From NCBI RefSeq assembly GCF_900176515.1, contig NZ_FWXV01000002.1, positions 248,001 through 312,000 of the forward strand: 64,000 nucleotides of DNA. The letters run 5' to 3'. How positions within the stretch are numbered: the stretch's first letter is position 1; each line of letters begins with the position of its first letter. A program made the position numbers and the translations under genes. Shown in pieces: positions 61,132-64,000 of the stretch. This DNA is from Kibdelosporangium aridum. Lineage in GTDB: Bacteria > Actinomycetota > Actinomycetes > Mycobacteriales > Pseudonocardiaceae. A model generated the notes under the pieces. It was not told the origin of the DNA. It made no database searches and saw nothing but the letters and a program-made list of their open reading frames with translations.

Positions 61132-61792
61132 GCCGGACCATCAAGTAACCCTGGTTGGCTGACGGTGCCAGCCAACCAGGACCGGTCCGCAGCACGTCGG
61201 CGAACGCGAGCACGCGGTGGTACGCGCACAGCGACTCGCTGACGCCGAGGATCGACGGGGTGTCCATCCCGATCGGCAGCTCGTTCAGGAAGTACTCGCT
61301 GGCCATGATCACCTGCTGGACGGTCGGCGATTCGCCGCGGTGCGTCAGATAAGCGCGCGACACCGCGAGACACGATGCCCTGAACCGCTCGTCGCTGTCG
61401 AACGCGGTCCGTACAAGGTCTCGTAGCTTCAAGTAACCGGGGTTCTGGTCAAGATCGCACCAGCCCAGCAGATGGGTGTCCGGTTCGGACGCGCCCGCGT
61501 CGATCAGCGCGCGCCGCACCCGGTTGCGGACCATCCTGGCCTCTTGCGACACCTTGGCAGCAGCGCGCTCCGGCGAGTAACCGAGAGCGACGAGCGTGTG
61601 CGTGCTCGGCCGGTCGGCGACGAGGAAGTGCACGGAGTCGAAGCGCACCAAAGCCCACGACGCCAGCTCACGCAGCCGCGTCTGGGAGAAGAAGCTGTTG
61701 AACAGGCTCACGCCGAACAGCATGTGCTTGCCGCCGGCCAGCAGTCGCTGACAGTTCGGCGTAGCAGCGACCGCCTCACACATGCGCTCCAC
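61121..61792 (-). CDS. tRNA-dependent cyclodipeptide synthase (NYH subfamily)
   Basis: 223 residues of the CDPS family, which makes cyclic dipeptides from two aminoacyl-tRNAs. The nucleophile Ser is S29 in FGVSLFNSFFS, with N32. Y167 and E171 lie in SEYFLNELP, and Y191-H192 in LCAYHR. The spacing matches AlbC exactly (S37/N40/Y178/E182/Y202/H203). N32, Y191 and H192 place it in the NYH subfamily. Basic helices (RMVRNRVRRAL) bind tRNA. GTG 61792 is the start; ATG 61783 is possible. No oxidase, P450 or methyltransferase adjoins, so it appears to stand alone. Confidence 0.93.
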   Translation of the reverse strand: MERMCEAVAATPNCQRLLAGGKHMLFGVSLFNSFFSQTRLRELASWALVRFDSVHFLVADRPSTHTLVALGYSPERAAAKVSQEARMVRNRVRRALIDAGASEPDTHLLGWCDLDQNPGYLKLRDLVRTAFDSDERFRASCLAVSRAYLTHRGESPTVQQVIMASEYFLNELPIGMDTPSILGVSESLCAYHRVLAFADVLRTGPGWLAPSANQGYLMVRPSG

Positions 61793-61858
61793 AATGGACT
61801 ATCCGAACCGGACAGACGAGTCCCCGTTCGGGTTGACTGCCCGTTGCGGAACAAGAAA

Positions 61859-61888
61859 GCGGGCCCGGGGCAGGGGTCCCGGGCCCGC
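61859..61888 (-). terminator. Terminator after the trypsin-like protease gene
   Basis: GCGGGCCCGGG (61859-61869) pairs with CCCGGGCCCGC (61878-61888) over an 8-nt loop. On the minus strand it is followed by TTTCTTGTT. It ends the 61905 protease transcript before the CDPS gene. Confidence 0.8.
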
Positions 61889-61904
61889 TTCGACTCGACG
61901 GCGG

Positions 61905-62630
61905 TTACACGCCGGCGATGGACTGGATCCAGCTGCGGTACCGCGTGATGTTGGTGTAGGCGGTACGGGTCGAGCGGTCACTGGTGGACGCGACGCCGAC
62001 CTGGCGGCCACCGGACATCATCGGGCCACCGGAGTCACCGCCCGCGGTGATGCCGTTGATCCGGCTGGCGCACACGGCGATGCCGCCGCGGTAGTCACTG
62101 CAGGACACCGAGGTGACCCGGACGTTGGCGACCTTCAGGTACCGGGACTGGCAGTTGATCTCGGGCTGGTTGGTGCACGTGGCACCCCAGCCGTAGACCT
62201 GGACGGTCTGGTTCACCGCGACGTTCGACGTGGTGCCCAGCGGCGAGTAGGTGCCCTGGTAGGGCTGCGAGAGCCGGGCGATGGCCAGGTCGGCCGACGG
62301 GTGCTGGGTGATCTGGGCGGCCGTGCGCATCTGGCCACCGCTGGTCTGGTCGAGGCTGCCGATCCGGAACGTGTACGTGCCGCTGCCCGCCACACAGTGC
62401 TGCGCAGTCAGGACGTAGTTCGGGGCGATGACGGTGGCCGTGCAGTTCTGCTGGCCGTTGCGGAACAACCGCGCCGCCCACGGGGCGTTGGAGGCGTTGC
62501 CGCCACCGATGATCATCGGTGTGACATCGGTGGGCTCCGCGACAGGTGCCGCTGAAGCCATCGGGGCGGCGATGCCCATGACGGAGAGGGTCACTCCCGC
62601 CAGGGCCATACCAAGACGCGCGAACTTCAT
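61905..62630 (-). CDS. Secreted trypsin-like serine protease (S1)
   Basis: 241 residues. The signal peptide (MKFARLGMALAGVTLSVMG..ASA) is followed by a short pro-sequence and mature start IIGGGNAS. The catalytic His is in YVLTAQHCVAG, Asp in HPSADLAIARL and Ser in TAGGDSGGPMM. Three disulphide pairs are visible. ATG 62630 is chosen for the signal peptide start; GTG 62639 is in frame. Extracellular protease, substrate unspecified. Confidence 0.92.
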   Translation of the reverse strand: MKFARLGMALAGVTLSVMGIAAPMASAAPVAEPTDVTPMIIGGGNASNAPWAARLFRNGQQNCTATVIAPNYVLTAQHCVAGSGTYTFRIGSLDQTSGGQMRTAAQITQHPSADLAIARLSQPYQGTYSPLGTTSNVAVNQTVQVYGWGATCTNQPEINCQSRYLKVANVRVTSVSCSDYRGGIAVCASRINGITAGGDSGGPMMSGGRQVGVASTSDRSTRTAYTNITRYRSWIQSIAGV

Positions 62631-62742
62631 GGAGATCACTCGATTCCGCGGCGGAACACCGCCGCTTGCAGGGTGGAATCAGGGACCTACCTAGGGTCGG
62701 CCGTTCGAGTGAGTCCGCGTAACCCGTCGAAAGTCGGGTTGT

Positions 62743-63147
62743 CTATTTGTTCCCGTTGTCCGAAACGCCGTCTCCGTCGGCCCATATGCGTGACGGGCCA
62801 CGGAAAAGCAGCACGAGTACCGCGATGCACAACAACGCGGCCGGAACGCCGTACAGCGGCTGGCCCGACGGCACCGCCGCGTAATAGGACACGCCGAGCA
62901 GCAGGATCTGGATCGCGGTCGACGGGCCGCGCGCCCAGCGCTTGCCGAGCAGCAGGCCGATGCCGCACGCCAGCACCCCGCCGAAGATCACCACGAAGTA
63001 GCCGGCCTCGCCGTAGATGTTCAGCCCCGGCCGCGAGCTGCCGCTGATCAGCAGGACGGCCGCGAACGCGATGCCGGCCAGTCCCTCGATACCGACCAGC
63101 AGGCCGGCCGCTTTGACCGTGCCAGGCACGGCTGTGTCACTGGTCAC
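62743..63147 (-). CDS. Small integral membrane protein
   Basis: 134 residues with four hydrophobic helices (AAGLLVGIEGLAGIAFAAVLLI, YFVVIFGGVLACGIGLLLG, IQILLLGVSYYAAV, YGVPAALLCIAVLVLLF). GTG 63147 follows AGGAAG. No family name can be given with certainty; actinobacterial genomes contain many such proteins. It is divergent from the lipid kinase gene. Confidence 0.78.
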   Translation of the reverse strand: MTSDTAVPGTVKAAGLLVGIEGLAGIAFAAVLLISGSSRPGLNIYGEAGYFVVIFGGVLACGIGLLLGKRWARGPSTAIQILLLGVSYYAAVPSGQPLYGVPAALLCIAVLVLLFRGPSRIWADGDGVSDNGNK

Positions 63148-63434
63148 GAAACTTCCTGGTAGCTGGGGGATTGTGACGTTCGGTACGTGGTAACCGATCG
63201 TATGCCACCCAGTCGGCCGGTCCCATCGGGCCAGGTTTCGAGCGATGATCCTTACCAGGTCGTCGTCGAGCGGATTGGTCGTCCGGGTGCACTCGTCACG
63301 ACAGCGAGACCGTGTCAGGACGAAGGGAGCACGATCACTGGCAGTCACCAGATGACGCGGGTGGGTTACCCCACGCCCCTCCATCGAGCCACGTGCTGGG
63401 CGGAGACGCCTACGCACTGTTTTACGCTGCGGTC

Positions 63435-64000
63435 ATGCGTGCAGTGCTGGTAGTCAACCCACAGGCGACGGCGACGACGGCCGCCGGGCGGGACGTGCTC
63501 GCGCACGCCCTGGCCAGCGAGGTCAAGCTGGACGTCATCGAGACCGACTACCGCGGTCACGCGATGAAGGCCGCGCGCAAGGCCGCCGAGGAAGGTGTGG
63601 ACCTGGTCGTCGCCCATGGCGGTGACGGCACGGTGAACGAGGTCGTCAACGGCCTGCTCACCGCGGGCTCGCCAGCCCCGATGCTGGGTGTGGTGCCAGG
63701 TGGATCGGCGAACGTGTTCGCGCGCGCCTTGGGACTGCCGCGCGATCCGGTCGAGGCGACCGGCGTGCTGCTGACCGCGATCGAGAGCGGCCGGAGCCGG
63801 ACGGTCGGCCTGGGCCGTGTCTCGTGGCACGACGGCAGCCGGTTTTTCACATTTAACGCTGGAGTCGGCTGGGACGCCGACGTTGTCGCATGGGTGGACC
63901 GCAAACGCGGCAAGCAAACCAGCCCGTACCTCTACGCCAGGGCGGCTCTGGCCTGCTACATGAAGCCTTCGCACGGCCAGCCGCAGCTGCAGATCGAAAT
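63435..64000 (+). CDS. Diacylglycerol kinase family lipid kinase, N-terminal part (truncated by window edge)
   Basis: ATG 63435 begins MRAVLVVNPQATATT. The family motif HGGDGTVNEVVNGL and the GGSAN motif (VPGGSANVFARALG) are visible, as in DgkB/YegS-like kinases that phosphorylate diacylglycerol or sphingoid lipids. The frame is open at the window end (188 codons seen), so the C-terminal lobe lies outside. The start has no strong ribosome site. Divergent from the small membrane protein gene. Confidence 0.92.
   Translation, partial: MRAVLVVNPQATATTAAGRDVLAHALASEVKLDVIETDYRGHAMKAARKAAEEGVDLVVAHGGDGTVNEVVNGLLTAGSPAPMLGVVPGGSANVFARALGLPRDPVEATGVLLTAIESGRSRTVGLGRVSWHDGSRFFTFNAGVGWDADVVAWVDRKRGKQTSPYLYARAALACYMKPSHGQPQLQIE

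Overview
The window is 64 kb of high-GC actinomycete chromosome. Gene content (oxoglutarate decarboxylase of the Kgd type, a DUF6104 gene beside it, nickel superoxide dismutase with its maturation protease, many GTG starts, a streptomycete-like histidine-utilisation operon) fits a Pseudonocardiaceae-type organism such as Amycolatopsis, Kibdelosporangium or Lentzea. The genus cannot be fixed from sequence alone. No rRNA, tRNA or CRISPR array was found.

Layout. 1-7 kb: the 3' end of an FAD monooxygenase, a secreted SGNH esterase, an AAA ATPase, a PadR/VOC cluster with a divergent second VOC gene, and a PucR-type regulator upstream of alanine dehydrogenase. 7-18 kb: two small unknown proteins, an ABC-2 exporter, a 1243-residue fused ABC exporter with one degenerate ATP site, and kgd plus DUF6104. 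18-25.6 kb: a Tat-exported PhoX-like protein, a DrrAB-like exporter, a DUF4097/ribbon-helix-helix pair, a secreted protease and a frameshifted DUF559 gene framed by a dispersed repeat family. 25.6-35.6 kb: the operon hutH-hutU-M20 amidohydrolase-hutF-hutI (minus strand) with a HutR-like palindrome in front, a sigma/anti-sigma-like pair, an IclR regulator (candidate HutR) and an NmrA-like reductase. 35.7-44.6 kb: an OpuC-type osmoprotectant importer, a degenerate minisatellite, a PAS-GGDEF-EAL protein, malic enzyme and a sugar 3,5-epimerase. 58-64 kb: a GNAT, a GH19 chitinase with a DasR-type box, a histidine phosphatase, DUF4259, a cyclodipeptide synthase with all known catalytic residues, a trypsin-like protease, a small membrane protein and the start of a lipid kinase.

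The main discovery is an integrated actinomycete integrative and conjugative element (AICE) of about 12.6 kb at 45370-58010. It is bounded by a perfect 39-bp direct repeat. The left copy is the 3' end of the intact nickel superoxide dismutase gene sodN; the right copy lies 27 bp beyond the integrase gene. The element carries integrase, excisionase, a RepSA-like HUH initiator, an FtsK/TraSA-like DNA pump, a Pra-like activator, a XRE/NUDIX/HD group, and several small conserved-looking genes. AICEs normally sit in tRNA genes, so a target inside sodN is unusual. The duplicated repeat restores the sodN C terminus and stop codon.

Inside the element, next to a decayed IS481 transposase fragment, lies a two-gene module (46338-49585) of clearly lower GC content with TTA and AGA codons. 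The second protein has a C-terminal HEPN-like R-x4-H motif and an N-terminal region laid out like the phage tail gpD/VgrG fold. The first is unrecognised. Gene overlap, foreign composition and location in the cargo region make it a candidate undescribed defence or conflict system.
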